This document shows positions 32,044-39,998 of a DNA stretch of 64,000 nt, piece by piece. The stretch's first letter is position 1. Each line of letters opens with the position of its first letter. Location: the IMG/VR virus record IMGVR_UViG_3300023235_000012, positions 1 to 64,000 of that record. One strand, written 5' to 3'. The DNA comes from a virus. Made by a program: the position numbers and the translations under genes. The notes beneath the pieces are model-generated. The model had not been told where the DNA came from and searched no databases. It was given only the letters and a program-made list of their open reading frames with translations.

Positions 32044-32304
32044 TTAAAAACACGGATCGCCACAGTTTTCGCACCATCCGCTCATGTTTCGTTTTTCATT
32101 CGCGCAGCAAGGATACTTTCCCTTGGCGTGTCCGAGTTTCTTAATATGAGCCCATAACCATTCTGGTCTTTTTTCATTTCTACATTCAAGATCAAGTGCA
32201 AAAGAATGAACTAATTTTGAATATTCAGCATGTGTCAATGTAAATGTGACGTCATCGATTAAAACATCAAGGTTAGTCGTCCAATCGTTTGAATATTCAA
32301 CCAT
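32044..32304 (-). CDS. Zinc-binding hypothetical protein (86 aa)
   Basis: The C-terminus KYPCCANEKRNMSGWCENCGDPCF has six cysteines in a likely zinc knuckle. The N-terminal part is beta-rich (VTFTLTHAEYSKL). Overlaps YqeY by 8 nt. Function unknown. Confidence 0.6.
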   Translation of the reverse strand: MVEYSNDWTTNLDVLIDDVTFTLTHAEYSKLVHSFALDLECRNEKRPEWLWAHIKKLGHAKGKYPCCANEKRNMSGWCENCGDPCF

Positions 32305-32731
32305 TCATCTTTTCCTTAACAAATGTTCCAGCGAGCTTCATGTCGATGGAAGAGCCATGCTCTTTCTTTAAATAGCCCATCACCTTGCCCATATCTTTAA
32401 TAGATGAGGGGTTGGTCGCTTTGATAGCTTGCTCTACTATCTTAAAGGTTTCTTTCTCATCCATCTGCTTTGGCAGGAAACCCTCGAGAACGCTGATTTC
32501 AAAATCAGGCTCATCTGTCGACCGACCGGCCTGATCCAAGAGATCACGGTTTCCAAGAGCTCCTTTCATGAACTTTTCTGCGAGCTTATGGACGTCTTCA
32601 TCTGTCGCTTCTCGGTTATTGTCGTCTTTTGCTTTGGTCTTGACTTCAGAAAGCAAGGTGCTAAGAAGAATTGCTTCTCTACTCTTGTTCTTCCTTGCTT
32701 GGATACTTCTTTTCTTTAGTTCTTCAAACAT
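32297..32731 (-). CDS. GatB/YqeY domain protein
   Basis: 144-aa YqeY-like protein: LLSTLLSEVKTKAKD (about 24), a GALGNRDLLDQAGR segment, EISVLEGFLPKQM (about 80) and DMGKVMGYLKKEHG (about 114). YqeY is homologous to the tail domain of the GatB amidotransferase subunit, which recognises tRNA; stand-alone YqeY is thought to act in tRNA-linked metabolism. The ATG at 32731 has GGAG upstream and overlaps the previous stop by 8 nt. Fits the phage's translation gene set. Confidence 0.8.
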   Translation of the reverse strand: MFEELKKRSIQARKNKSREAILLSTLLSEVKTKAKDDNNREATDEDVHKLAEKFMKGALGNRDLLDQAGRSTDEPDFEISVLEGFLPKQMDEKETFKIVEQAIKATNPSSIKDMGKVMGYLKKEHGSSIDMKLAGTFVKEKMNG

Positions 32732-33023
32732 CTTTTCTTTCTCCATCAACCCAGACACCATCGTCTGTTACTTTTATTCTTTGTCCTTGGTGCTTCATCC
32801 CGTTTATTGTTGTGGAAGCTTTTCCATCGTTTGAGTTCTGCTCGACACTGAACAGATCAAACTTGTGGTCATGAAAGACCGCGTTTTTTACTGTCGGCGG
32901 CAAATCCGGGTGCCAAACATTGAGTCGAAGGTTCTTGGTAAGATAGAGCTGAACGAAACCAACACCATGGAACCGAGGTTTGTGTTCTCGTGTCCGCAAA
33001 AAATTATAATCGGCTTGTGTCAT
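32724..33023 (-). CDS. Short cupin-like phage protein
   Basis: 99 aa. RFHGVGFVQLYLTKNLRLNVW and FHDHKFDLFSV (HDH metal-binding type, about residues 51-53) resemble a cupin-like family of phages and alphaproteobacteria that is normally about twice as long. The C-terminal half seems to be missing, so it may be a truncated but still translated copy. Coupled to the RNA ligase upstream by an ATG overlap. Confidence 0.55.
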   Translation of the reverse strand: MTQADYNFLRTREHKPRFHGVGFVQLYLTKNLRLNVWHPDLPPTVKNAVFHDHKFDLFSVEQNSNDGKASTTINGMKHQGQRIKVTDDGVWVDGERKDV

Positions 33024-34204
33024 TAGGCGAGCTCCGTCCCTCCTTTTCTCAACAAATATTTCGGACTGACGAATTTCAATTGAACTCGGCCGATAGTGTC
33101 ATCTTGACGCTCTTCTTTAGGGCGGATGACGATACCTTCACGAATGTTCGAACCACTAAAATCTTTTCCATCTCGGATTTCTGTCATCTTCTCCATAGAA
33201 AATGGTCCGCTATACAGAATAGGAACTGTCTCAATTTTCAAGCTATTAGCAAGGAAATGTAAATCAATTGGATCTAGATAACGTCCTTGGCCCGGCTTTC
33301 CAACATAAACATCAAACAATCTAAATTCAGGCATTGAGGTTCCGTAAACTAAATCCTGAACACCTCTACCGAAAACTTCTCCGAGCAGATAGATCGGCTC
33401 CGCTCGATCTGAAAGGTTAATCAGACGTTCAAGAAGATCGAAACCTTGTTCATCTCTTGAACGTTCAAGAACCTGAAGGTAAAGATTCTTTGTCATGTTT
33501 TCTTCATCCATTTCGAACGCTAAACCGCGAGCCGATAGTCCTTTACTGGAAACCACCTTGACTGCACTTGAATCTTCGTTCGGATAGAAACCATAACAGC
33601 ACCAGGTTCCGTGAAGCTTTTCTGTTACACTGACACATTCATCTTCTTTGAAGACATTGGGATAACGTTGAATGTTTTCAATGTCATATTTCAACGTCTT
33701 TCCAGATGCATTCCAAACCTTCCCAGACATTGAGGCAGGGATTGGAGGCTCATATTTGGTGACACCAAGCAAGTCAGAAACATCAACTCCAATTGCTTCT
33801 TCAAAGGCATTTTTCCCCTCAGCAATAATATATCTCTGATCAGATCCCTGAACCGTAACAAAATGATAATCATCTTCTGTTTCAATGATTACAGGCATCA
33901 AAATTCCCTGTGAAAATATTCCCCTTAATTTGATGGCCTTTACCCGATCACCTCTGGATCCAGCGAGACCACCTTTGCCTTTTTCTTCGTCCCAGAAACC
34001 CATTTTTTTCAAGAGCCATTCAGGTACTAGAGCCTGTTCTGGAATATAAACGACCAGATCATCTTTCTGATAGCGCCATGATCCATCTTCTTTCTTATTG
34101 GCGATACAATTATACCCACCAATCTTGACAATGGTCAAGCGATCTGCATCGGGATGTTCAACGACATCATCGATCCGAACCACATTAACTTCAAATTCAG
34201 CCAT
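33023..34204 (-). CDS. RNA ligase, DRB0094 (Rnl5-like) family
   Basis: 393 aa. An N-terminal OB-like domain (IDDVVEHPDADRLTIVKIGGY) precedes the ligase core: motif I lysine in TEKLHGTWC (about residue 195), a YLLGEVFG motif III region, EGIVIRPK (motif IV, about 365) and LKFVSPKYL (motif V). This layout (OB domain before the catalytic domain) is that of Deinococcus DRB0094 RNA ligase, which seals 3'-OH RNA to DNA or RNA 5'-phosphate ends. This is the third RNA ligase in the window. Confidence 0.85.
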   Translation of the reverse strand: MAEFEVNVVRIDDVVEHPDADRLTIVKIGGYNCIANKKEDGSWRYQKDDLVVYIPEQALVPEWLLKKMGFWDEEKGKGGLAGSRGDRVKAIKLRGIFSQGILMPVIIETEDDYHFVTVQGSDQRYIIAEGKNAFEEAIGVDVSDLLGVTKYEPPIPASMSGKVWNASGKTLKYDIENIQRYPNVFKEDECVSVTEKLHGTWCCYGFYPNEDSSAVKVVSSKGLSARGLAFEMDEENMTKNLYLQVLERSRDEQGFDLLERLINLSDRAEPIYLLGEVFGRGVQDLVYGTSMPEFRLFDVYVGKPGQGRYLDPIDLHFLANSLKIETVPILYSGPFSMEKMTEIRDGKDFSGSNIREGIVIRPKEERQDDTIGRVQLKFVSPKYLLRKGGTELA

Positions 34205-34409
34205 TTTCTTTATCCCTCATTTCATTGATTTGGATTGCTTTTGTCAAAAAACCTGATGGATCATTGCATGGGCAAAAAGAAATGCTTCCCGAAGTAGAAT
34301 CTCTCAAAAAGAATCCAGTTTCGGTTGCTAGAAAATGAGTGTAGTCATCAAACCAATTCCATTTCTTTGCCCAGAATTGTCCTTTTTTTGTCACGTCGCG
34401 ATCAACCAT
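34197..34409 (-). CDS. Hypothetical protein (70 aa)
   Basis: Aromatic-rich (GQFWAKKWNWFDDYTHF) with a CPCND motif; no family recognised. Overlaps the RNA ligase start by 8 nt and follows the 34409 gene directly. Confidence 0.6.
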   Translation of the reverse strand: MVDRDVTKKGQFWAKKWNWFDDYTHFLATETGFFLRDSTSGSISFCPCNDPSGFLTKAIQINEMRDKENG

Positions 34410-34843
34410 TATTTTTCTTCTTTCAAATTTCGAACAGTCAGTTCTTTTCCAATCATTTCAGCTAAGTCTTTCAGCTTTTTCATATTGGAATGATTGAACT
34501 CATAACCTTCAGCTTCTATCCCATCAACCCACATTCCAAGCCTGAGCCATCCTTGTTCATAAGCTTTCAGTGTGATTCCTCGGCGTGCTTCATCTCTTGC
34601 CGGCTCATGATAGATTTCAAAAATGTGCCACGCTGGATGTTCGTCTGGCGTATCTTCATTCCAATGATCGTACTCATAGTCAACCCTATCAATCTCACTT
34701 AGAAGATCGCCAACGCCATCCAGAAATTCTGACACTGTATCACAATGTTCGTAAATTTCACACGAGATTAGCTGCCCTTTGGGACTCAGCCATCCGCCTC
34801 CTTTTTCGTTAAACTCTTTGATCTCTTTTTCAAGAATGTCCAT
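34409..34843 (-). CDS. Acidic hypothetical protein (144 aa)
   Basis: Starts MDILEKEIKEFNEKGGG; contains HPAWHIFEIYHEPA and WLRLGMWVDG segments. No function recognised. First gene of a run from the promoter at 34874-34902; a TTG 12 nt upstream is an alternative start. Confidence 0.65.
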   Translation of the reverse strand: MDILEKEIKEFNEKGGGWLSPKGQLISCEIYEHCDTVSEFLDGVGDLLSEIDRVDYEYDHWNEDTPDEHPAWHIFEIYHEPARDEARRGITLKAYEQGWLRLGMWVDGIEAEGYEFNHSNMKKLKDLAEMIGKELTVRNLKEEK

Positions 34844-34873
34844 CTCAAAATCCAATCTTCTTAATTCTTAATT

Positions 34874-34902
34874 ACTTTAACACGCTTACTATCACATGTC
34901 AA
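34874..34902 (-). promoter_or_regulatory. Sigma70-like promoter
   Basis: Minus strand TTGACA (34902-34897), 17-nt spacer ending GTGT, TAAAGT (34879-34874). Confidence 0.65.
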
Positions 34903-34911
34903 GAAAAATCA

Positions 34912-34995
34912 TTAAGTCTTTCCAGCTTCTAGAAAAACAACCGAAGGGATCAAATTTTTGACTTCATCGTTTAGTTCTGTTTTAAATTTCATCAT
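34912..34995 (-). CDS. Possible 27-aa peptide
   Basis: MMKFKTELNDEVKN start; ATGA overlap with the upstream zinc-finger gene supports translation. Very short; low support. Confidence 0.4.
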   Translation of the reverse strand: MMKFKTELNDEVKNLIPSVVFLEAGKT

Positions 34996-35240
34996 GATTT
35001 TTCTTTCTGATGTTTTGTACATAAGGCTTGATAGAATCCATTTTTTGCGTAGATCTTACCGTGATCACCACAGATTTCACATGTTCTCCTTGATAGATCT
35101 CCAATAACAGTGATGTATTCGCCGAGTTTTCCTTTATTCATAAAACCCTCGTCAGTTAGCGGTTCGGGATGATGAACATAGAATCTAAGTGATCCAAACT
35201 TTTCCTTTACCTGGCGAACATTCAAGAGAGCTATGTCCAA
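34992..35240 (-). CDS. Zinc-finger phage protein (QVKEKFG family)
   Basis: 82 aa. RQVKEKFGSLRFYV and the CEICG plus CTKH pair match a widespread phage family usually 110-150 aa long. The first half of that family appears to be missing here, so it may be N-terminally truncated. Likely binds one zinc. Function unknown. Confidence 0.65.
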   Translation of the reverse strand: MDIALLNVRQVKEKFGSLRFYVHHPEPLTDEGFMNKGKLGEYITVIGDLSRRTCEICGDHGKIYAKNGFYQALCTKHQKEKS

Positions 35241-35248
35241 ATCTCCGC

Positions 35249-35320
35249 TTAAACTAAATCCAATCTTCCGATTACTGCAATCATTCCTGCGAGAGTACCG
35301 GTCAAAATAACGTTCTTCAT
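35249..35320 (-). CDS. Possible 23-aa hydrophobic peptide
   Basis: MKNVILTGTLAGMIAVIG, a short hydrophobic helix, starting 2 nt after the stop of the 35323 gene. Weak support. Confidence 0.3.
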   Translation of the reverse strand: MKNVILTGTLAGMIAVIGRLDLV

Positions 35321-35322
35321 TT

Positions 35323-36198
35323 TCACATCTTCTTTACAATTTTTTGATCAACAGCTGACCAAAACTTTTCAACAAAATCGTCTTCATACATGAATAATAT
35401 TTCATCGTAATTTTCCCAGGCGAAATTCCGAAACCATCCCGATGTGATGCTAGTGCAGACCTTTTTCAATGCAATCTCAAAGCTCTTTTTCGGAGGAATC
35501 TTTTCTCCATATGGAATCTGAGATCGTTCAAGGGCTAGAACGTACGACTCTTCAAGAACTCCACGGAGCCTCATGTAGTTTGAAAGATCAAAAAAGAGTT
35601 CTTCACTGCTTTGAACTTCAGCACCAGGTTTCATATAATAATGATAGGCTGGTTTATCAAAGACCTTCATTGCTTCATGAATGCTATCATGATCATATAC
35701 ATATTCTATGGTGTCCGTGAAGAAATCCTTCTTGGATTTCTTCAGATTAGGATGTTCGTAGTAATACGTTTCTTTCTTGCGTCGTTGATACCATGCTTGA
35801 TATTCAGTATGGATGGTTATACCTAATGAGCGCATTAGATGAATATCTTTCATCGTTTTAAGAAAAGCTGGGCTGTTTCTCAAAAAACGATGACTCATCT
35901 TTAGAGCATAGAGACCATTGAGACTTGCGTATTTACTGTTTCCAAAATTTCTTTTTTCAAGTTGTATGAACTCCTCGGCTGTCGAACCTTCCCAAGCTAT
36001 TTCAGCCTCGAAAATAGTTGTCCCTTTGAAAGCAACGATCTTCTTACCTTCATTAATGGGATAGCATTTATACAACTCTCCAGGAGACGATTTGATGAAA
36101 TCCATGCATTCATCGTAAGTCCCCATGATATCAATATCACGAGGAGTACGATTAATATCGCAGTAATTTCGAAGTGCATCAGATCCGACAATAAGCAC
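35323..36198 (-). CDS. Nucleotidyltransferase-fold phage protein (DUF7275-like)
   Basis: 291 aa. The N-terminus VGSDALRNY and RDIDIMG (about residues 4-26) gives the GS...DxD pattern of pol-beta nucleotidyltransferases. ALKMSHRFL (about 98) and SPAFLKTMKDIHLMR match a phage protein family of this fold. Substrate unknown; tRNA, RNA or protein are possible. The start is GTG, with AAGGA nine bases upstream. Confidence 0.7.
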   Translation of the reverse strand: MLIVGSDALRNYCDINRTPRDIDIMGTYDECMDFIKSSPGELYKCYPINEGKKIVAFKGTTIFEAEIAWEGSTAEEFIQLEKRNFGNSKYASLNGLYALKMSHRFLRNSPAFLKTMKDIHLMRSLGITIHTEYQAWYQRRKKETYYYEHPNLKKSKKDFFTDTIEYVYDHDSIHEAMKVFDKPAYHYYMKPGAEVQSSEELFFDLSNYMRLRGVLEESYVLALERSQIPYGEKIPPKKSFEIALKKVCTSITSGWFRNFAWENYDEILFMYEDDFVEKFWSAVDQKIVKKM

Positions 36199-36212
36199 GA
36201 TTTATTCCTTTC

Positions 36213-36464
36213 TTAGGAAGTACAGCCTGAATCGTCCCAGTCACTGGTTTCCCAGTCTGCTTCTTCATCATCGTCTTCATCGATCGAACAAACCGAATCA
36301 TTCCAATTGTTAACTCTAGCTGTTCTACTTTCTTTGAAGCTTTTAGGCACTTCAAAGATAAATGGAATGTTTTCTTCTTGGGCGAGTTTTGTCGCTTTGT
36401 TCAATGCTTCCGTGGCAATCCTTGAAAGTTCTTCAATCTTTGCCAAATCTTCACGCGATGCCAT
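36213..36464 (-). CDS. Acidic small protein, paralog of 36840-37082
   Basis: 83 aa. ALNKATKLAQEENIPFIF matches ALKKAENFADENGLEFSF in the gene at 36840-37082, and both end in a W-x-x-S-x-x-GC-like tail. The two paralogs flank the RMF-like gene. Function unknown. Confidence 0.6.
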   Translation of the reverse strand: MASREDLAKIEELSRIATEALNKATKLAQEENIPFIFEVPKSFKESRTARVNNWNDSVCSIDEDDDEEADWETSDWDDSGCTS

Positions 36465-36514
36465 TTCTAATTCTTTCTCTATAAATCATTCTTAGTATGA
36501 TGATCAATATCACC

Positions 36515-36676
36515 TTAAAGTTCTAATTCTGCGGCGTTCCATCCTTCGATCCAAGGATAGAATTGTGGGTGATCTTCTGGGTAAGGACAGTAATCTTTGT
36601 TGAGTCCCTCACAGAAAGCAGTACGACCTTCCCAAAAAGCGTTGTCATCTTCGACTTCTACATAACCGCTCGACAT
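36515..36676 (-). CDS. Ribosome modulation factor-like protein (RMF/CrpP type)
   Basis: 53 aa. FWEGRTAFCEGLNKDYCPYP followed by PWIEGWNAAE follows the RMF pattern: glycine, x(n), CPY, then W-x-x-GW-x-x-A. E. coli RMF (55 aa) binds the ribosome near the anti-Shine-Dalgarno and drives 100S hibernation; CrpP-type relatives also occur on phages and plasmids. Here it could silence host ribosomes or bias start selection, next to bS21 and IF3 homologues elsewhere in the genome. Strong AAGGAAAGG ribosome site and its own promoter. Confidence 0.7.
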   Translation of the reverse strand: MSSGYVEVEDDNAFWEGRTAFCEGLNKDYCPYPEDHPQFYPWIEGWNAAELEL

Positions 36677-36703
36677 AACAAATCCTTTCCTTTATTATCC
36701 TTT

Positions 36704-36732
36704 ATTTTAACACCTATTTAGACAGAAGTCAA
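36704..36732 (-). promoter_or_regulatory. Sigma70-like promoter
   Basis: Minus strand TTGACT (36732-36727), 17-nt spacer ending GTGT, TAAAAT (36709-36704). Drives the RMF-like gene. Confidence 0.7.
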
Positions 36733-36839
36733 GTTCTTTTTGGTTTTATTCGACGTAACAAGATATTCCGTGCTTTTATTGAAAAGCAGTCAAAATTTCT
36801 TCCTATAGAATCATTTATATTCCACTAATTCTTCAAGAC

Positions 36840-37082
36840 TTAACAACCCTGTGAAGAAGGATTCCAGAAACCTTGGCCGTCTTCGGCATCTGTATAGTCT
36901 TCATCGAATATTTCGTCACGTTCTGGATGATTGGCGCCAATATAATAGCCACCCATTCCATAAGCCGGATAAAATGAGAATTCGAGCCCATTTTCATCGG
37001 CGAAATTTTCAGCCTTTTTCAGGGCGGTGGATGCTGCTTTTACCAGTGCACTCAATTCTGCTACTTTTTCTTTGTCAGTCAT
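36840..37082 (-). CDS. Acidic small protein, paralog of 36213-36464
   Basis: 80 aa starting MTDKEKVAELSALVKAAS. See the paralog for the shared helix and GC-ending tail. Overlaps the coiled-coil gene by 8 nt. Between its stop and 36733 I see no gene. Function unknown. Confidence 0.6.
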   Translation of the reverse strand: MTDKEKVAELSALVKAASTALKKAENFADENGLEFSFYPAYGMGGYYIGANHPERDEIFDEDYTDAEDGQGFWNPSSQGC

Positions 37083-37398
37083 TTGTTTCTTCCTTGTCTG
37101 TTAATTTGATTTGAAGTTCCTTCACTTCTCTTTCTAATCTTTCTGTCTTCTTCTTAGCCTTTTCGAGCTCTTCTTCTAGCAACTCGGTGTGGCTAACGGC
37201 ACCGGCTTTAACAATCTTGAGTTCAATCAATAATTCTCGAAACTTTCCTTTCCATTTTCGAAGATCTTCAAGCATTTCATTATTTGCTTCAATCAATTCT
37301 TTTGCTCTTTGTGAACTTAATTTCTTCACGGAAGCTAATTCTTCAGAAGGAGTCAATAAATGTTCCACTTTTTGTTCTTCTTTCTTCTTACCAAACAT
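37075..37398 (-). CDS. Coiled-coil protein (107 aa)
   Basis: Starts MFGKKKEEQKVEHLLTPSEE; from about residue 25 to the end it is nearly continuous heptad-repeat helix (LLEEELEKAKKKTERLEREVKELQ region). No catalytic motif. A strong late-type promoter lies 35 nt upstream, which suggests an assembly or virion role. Confidence 0.65.
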   Translation of the reverse strand: MFGKKKEEQKVEHLLTPSEELASVKKLSSQRAKELIEANNEMLEDLRKWKGKFRELLIELKIVKAGAVSHTELLEEELEKAKKKTERLEREVKELQIKLTDKEETND

Positions 37399-37432
37399 CT
37401 TTTCTTGTCCTGTTCTATTTCTTGTTCAGAAA

Positions 37433-37443
37433 TATTTATTTAG
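37433..37443 (-). promoter_or_regulatory. Late-type promoter
   Basis: Minus strand CTAAATAAATA, 35 nt upstream of the coiled-coil gene. Confidence 0.55.
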
Positions 37444-37666
37444 CACAATCTGAACGGATTCCTAATGACTCTAAAGTACATTCATTAGGAACCGTTAGAA
37501 TTTCATAATGGAATCCATCTCCATCAACACCAAGCGCGAATTCATAATCAAGTTGATCGTTATCGTGTTTTTCTGTTTGAGATTTGATCCATTCAGCGTT
37601 GAACGTGTACCTAGTAAAATAAGAACCATCACCGCCATCGGCTACTAAAACAAATAAATTTTTCAT
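37436..37666 (-). CDS. Hypothetical protein (76 aa)
   Basis: Starts MKNLFVLVADGGDGSYFTRY; contains ALGVDGDGFHYEIL. Small mixed fold, no family recognised. Its last bases overlap the late promoter of the next gene. Confidence 0.6.
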   Translation of the reverse strand: MKNLFVLVADGGDGSYFTRYTFNAEWIKSQTEKHDNDQLDYEFALGVDGDGFHYEILTVPNECTLESLGIRSDCAK

Positions 37667-37708
37667 TTTTTCTATTCCTCAAATTCACGAACGATGCTTT
37701 CTCAGATA

Positions 37709-37993
37709 TTATCCGTTCCGGTTGCACCGATCCCTATCACTATTCTTTCGTTGTTTAGCTTTTATCATTCGCTCTTTCTTTCGTTCTAGTGTGTTCAGAA
37801 TATGCGGTCGCAGTGCAAGTTCTTCGTATAATTGGCTTTGAGTGATTTCTTCATTATTATTCTTACTCCAAGTTTTGGGAAAATCCCATTCTCCCATTTC
37901 TTGATTCCATTCCATACGAAAGAAATAGGACCGAAGATCTAAAAGCTGTTGGGTTGAAATTTCTTTAATCGTCTTCTTTTTTGTCTTTTCCAT
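37709..37993 (-). CDS. Basic hypothetical protein (94 aa)
   Basis: Starts MEKTKKKTIKEISTQQL, with an ERKKERMIKAKQRK basic stretch. AGGTGAAG before the ATG at 37993 favours this start. Function unknown. Confidence 0.6.
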   Translation of the reverse strand: MEKTKKKTIKEISTQQLLDLRSYFFRMEWNQEMGEWDFPKTWSKNNNEEITQSQLYEELALRPHILNTLERKKERMIKAKQRKNSDRDRCNRNG

Positions 37994-37998
37994 AATCT

Positions 37999-38889
37999 TC
38001 ACCTGTGACATTTGATAATTTCTTCAAGTTCTCGAACCAATCGGCCGTGCTTATCTTCTTCGCTAACCGCGGCACTCAGACTTCCGTAATGAATTTCCAA
38101 ACATTCCAATAGCAAGGTTTTAATCTTCTCTTCGTCAGGTTTGATCGGCAGAGTGCTATTGGCGAACAAAGTCTCCAAGCTCTTTTCCTTCTCATCTGCC
38201 CACGTATTGAGTTTTTCGAGACTCCATTCGCCTCTCCGAATAGCTCGATAAACTTCACCATCACGGTCGAGAACCAAATCACCAGTGCTCAGGATCTGCT
38301 CTGCTTCTAGCAGCAGCCGTACGACATGGTATCCGAATTTCAGATCCCAGCCATGCTCGTCAATGCTTGCCTGGCGTTTAGGGTTAGCTCTGTTGCTGCC
38401 CTTATTGATCTTGCTCATCTGTGAAAAGCTATATCCTCGAAATTTATGATACGCCCCTTTGTGAAGGAACATCTTCCTCTTTTCACGAATCCGTTCATAG
38501 ATTTCCGTACTATGAAGCACACAGCGTCGAGGCAGGAACAGGTTGTCCACCATGTTTGGGTTGTTTTCCATTACAAGATTAAAGAACTTAACGATGCTGA
38601 AAATCGTCAGATCGTATTCTTTCCGTTCTTCAGGAACCTTAATATGATGCTGCTGATATTGATAAAATCGTTTGATCTGTCGACCAAAGCCTGGAATTTC
38701 ACCCGCAAGATGGGGGAAAACTAGGCCCTTAGGCGGCATACAAAAACCAACGATATCAACATCACTGTTATCAGTGCTTGCACCATAAGCAACACTCCCG
38801 GTCCAACCTTCAAACATCGTGTTGTTAGGCAACCAAGCCGGAGCGTTGATCAAATTCTTGTTAGACAGTTTGGCTAGTACGCTTGCCAT
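37999..38889 (-). CDS. RlaP-like nucleotidyltransferase (RNA repair type)
   Basis: 296 aa. TGSVAYGASTDNSDVDIVGF (about residues 30-50) gives the GS-x-AYG...DxD active site of the YcgL/RlaP nucleotidyltransferase family. EYDLTIFSIVKFFNL and NPNMVDNLFLP follow, then the helical SIDEHGWDLKFGYHVVRLL region. RlaP-type enzymes are predicted to act in RNA repair pathways. This adds another RNA-end enzyme to the phage's large set. Confidence 0.82.
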   Translation of the reverse strand: MASVLAKLSNKNLINAPAWLPNNTMFEGWTGSVAYGASTDNSDVDIVGFCMPPKGLVFPHLAGEIPGFGRQIKRFYQYQQHHIKVPEERKEYDLTIFSIVKFFNLVMENNPNMVDNLFLPRRCVLHSTEIYERIREKRKMFLHKGAYHKFRGYSFSQMSKINKGSNRANPKRQASIDEHGWDLKFGYHVVRLLLEAEQILSTGDLVLDRDGEVYRAIRRGEWSLEKLNTWADEKEKSLETLFANSTLPIKPDEEKIKTLLLECLEIHYGSLSAAVSEEDKHGRLVRELEEIIKCHR

Positions 38890-38937
38890 TTTAATCTTTT
38901 CTCGCTGCAATCATATGTTTGAAATCAAACTTTGGAA

Positions 38938-39051
38938 TTAAATCTGGATTCTCAAATCAAGGGTTACAAACCGATAATCGTCATCGTCTTCGCAACAGAC
39001 AGTAAGTGCCTTGCCAAAGTCTTCGTACATTGCTTCGATTAAATTGGTCAT
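38938..39051 (-). CDS. Small acidic protein (37 aa)
   Basis: MTNLIEAMYEDFGKALTVCCEDDDDYR start (in parts) with AAGGAG upstream and a near-perfect promoter just before it. Function unknown. Confidence 0.6.
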   Translation of the reverse strand: MTNLIEAMYEDFGKALTVCCEDDDDYRFVTLDLRIQI

Positions 39052-39077
39052 TGACTTTCTCCTTCATCTTATTCATT

Positions 39078-39105
39078 ATAGTAACACAACCAGGAGATTT
39101 GTCAA
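39078..39105 (-). promoter_or_regulatory. Sigma70-like promoter
   Basis: Minus strand TTGACA (39105-39100), 16 nt ending TGTGT, TACTAT (39083-39078). Confidence 0.75.
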
Positions 39106-39108
39106 GCG

Positions 39109-39137
39109 TTATTTTCGATTATTTTCGATTATTTTCG
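39109..39137. repeat. 10-bp tandem repeat, about three copies
   Basis: ATTTTCGATT repeated at 39111, 39121 and (partly) 39131, between the promoter and the end of the 39129 gene. Confidence 0.7.
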
Positions 39138-39410
39138 TTCTTCTGGCTCACCACAGATCAGACATTCATCATTAAGTGGATCTTGAATATAATCATATAC
39201 GCATGTTCCACTTGGACTTTCTTCACACTTCCAATGACCAATCATTAATCTTTTATGATTTTCATGCATGCCGAGATTGGACGCAATTTCTTGACGAAGA
39301 TTCTTATTATGATATTCAATCACTTCGATTAGAGGAGCTATCTGTTCGACTTCGATCTTGCGGAGAGCTTTTTCCGCAATGTTAATCTGCTCTTGTGAAT
39401 TACTGATCAT
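39129..39410 (-). CDS. Conserved zinc-binding phage protein (93 aa)
   Basis: Helical N-terminus, then HWKCEESPSGTCVYD and DECLICGEPEERK, a pattern seen in small phage proteins; the Cys/His set probably binds one zinc. Function unknown. Confidence 0.7.
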   Translation of the reverse strand: MISNSQEQINIAEKALRKIEVEQIAPLIEVIEYHNKNLRQEIASNLGMHENHKRLMIGHWKCEESPSGTCVYDYIQDPLNDECLICGEPEERK

Positions 39411-39432
39411 TTCTTTTCCTTATTTGGATTAG

Positions 39433-39609
39433 TCATTTTTTCGGTTGCTCTGCTAGGGCGACTCTTTTCCCTTCTTCAAAAGATTGTCTAAGTAAATCAA
39501 CAATCATATCTTCAACTGTTAGCATAGTGTCATGAACAATTGCGATGCGGGCTAGATTACTCACAAATCTAGCTTTTTCTTCTGGTGTCTTCTTTGCCAA
39601 ATTAGGCAT
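39433..39609 (-). CDS. Small helical protein (58 aa)
   Basis: MPNLAKKTPEEKARFVSNLA start; amphipathic helices throughout. Reading frame is clean and fills the gap between neighbours. Function unknown. Confidence 0.55.
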   Translation of the reverse strand: MPNLAKKTPEEKARFVSNLARIAIVHDTMLTVEDMIVDLLRQSFEEGKRVALAEQPKK

Positions 39610-39683
39610 AAACTTTCTTTCTTTTGTTTTAATTACATCTAATCTTGAAACATTTCAAGCATAATTCTCCACCTGAAACCGTA

Positions 39684-39947
39684 CTATTTTGTTGCATCCA
39701 CCCAATTATGATTACATTCGTTTGAACAATCTTCAATCATTCTGCGATAGATATTATTTATGGTTTTGGGTTTATTGAAAAGATCACACCCTAATTTTGT
39801 ACGTTGAGATTCTACTCCTGCCTCGATGCCATTTTGCAACATCTCCTCAGTCGGTTCAAGCGGAACAATTACAAAACCCTGTCGATGAAGTTCATCGACA
39901 TCAATATCCAATGCTTTTATCAATTCTTCTTTATTGAACATCGTCAT
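39684..39947 (-). CDS. Conserved phage protein (PTEEML family)
   Basis: 87 aa. FVIVPLEPTEEMLQNGIEA and IYRRMI match a small family common in phages and prophages. Start is MTMFNKEEL; a second ATG two codons later is also possible. Function unknown. Confidence 0.65.
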   Translation of the reverse strand: MTMFNKEELIKALDIDVDELHRQGFVIVPLEPTEEMLQNGIEAGVESQRTKLGCDLFNKPKTINNIYRRMIEDCSNECNHNWVDATK

Positions 39948-39998
39948 AAAATATCTTCTCCTCAGTTTCCAAGTTAATGAATCAGTTGGTAATGAATA

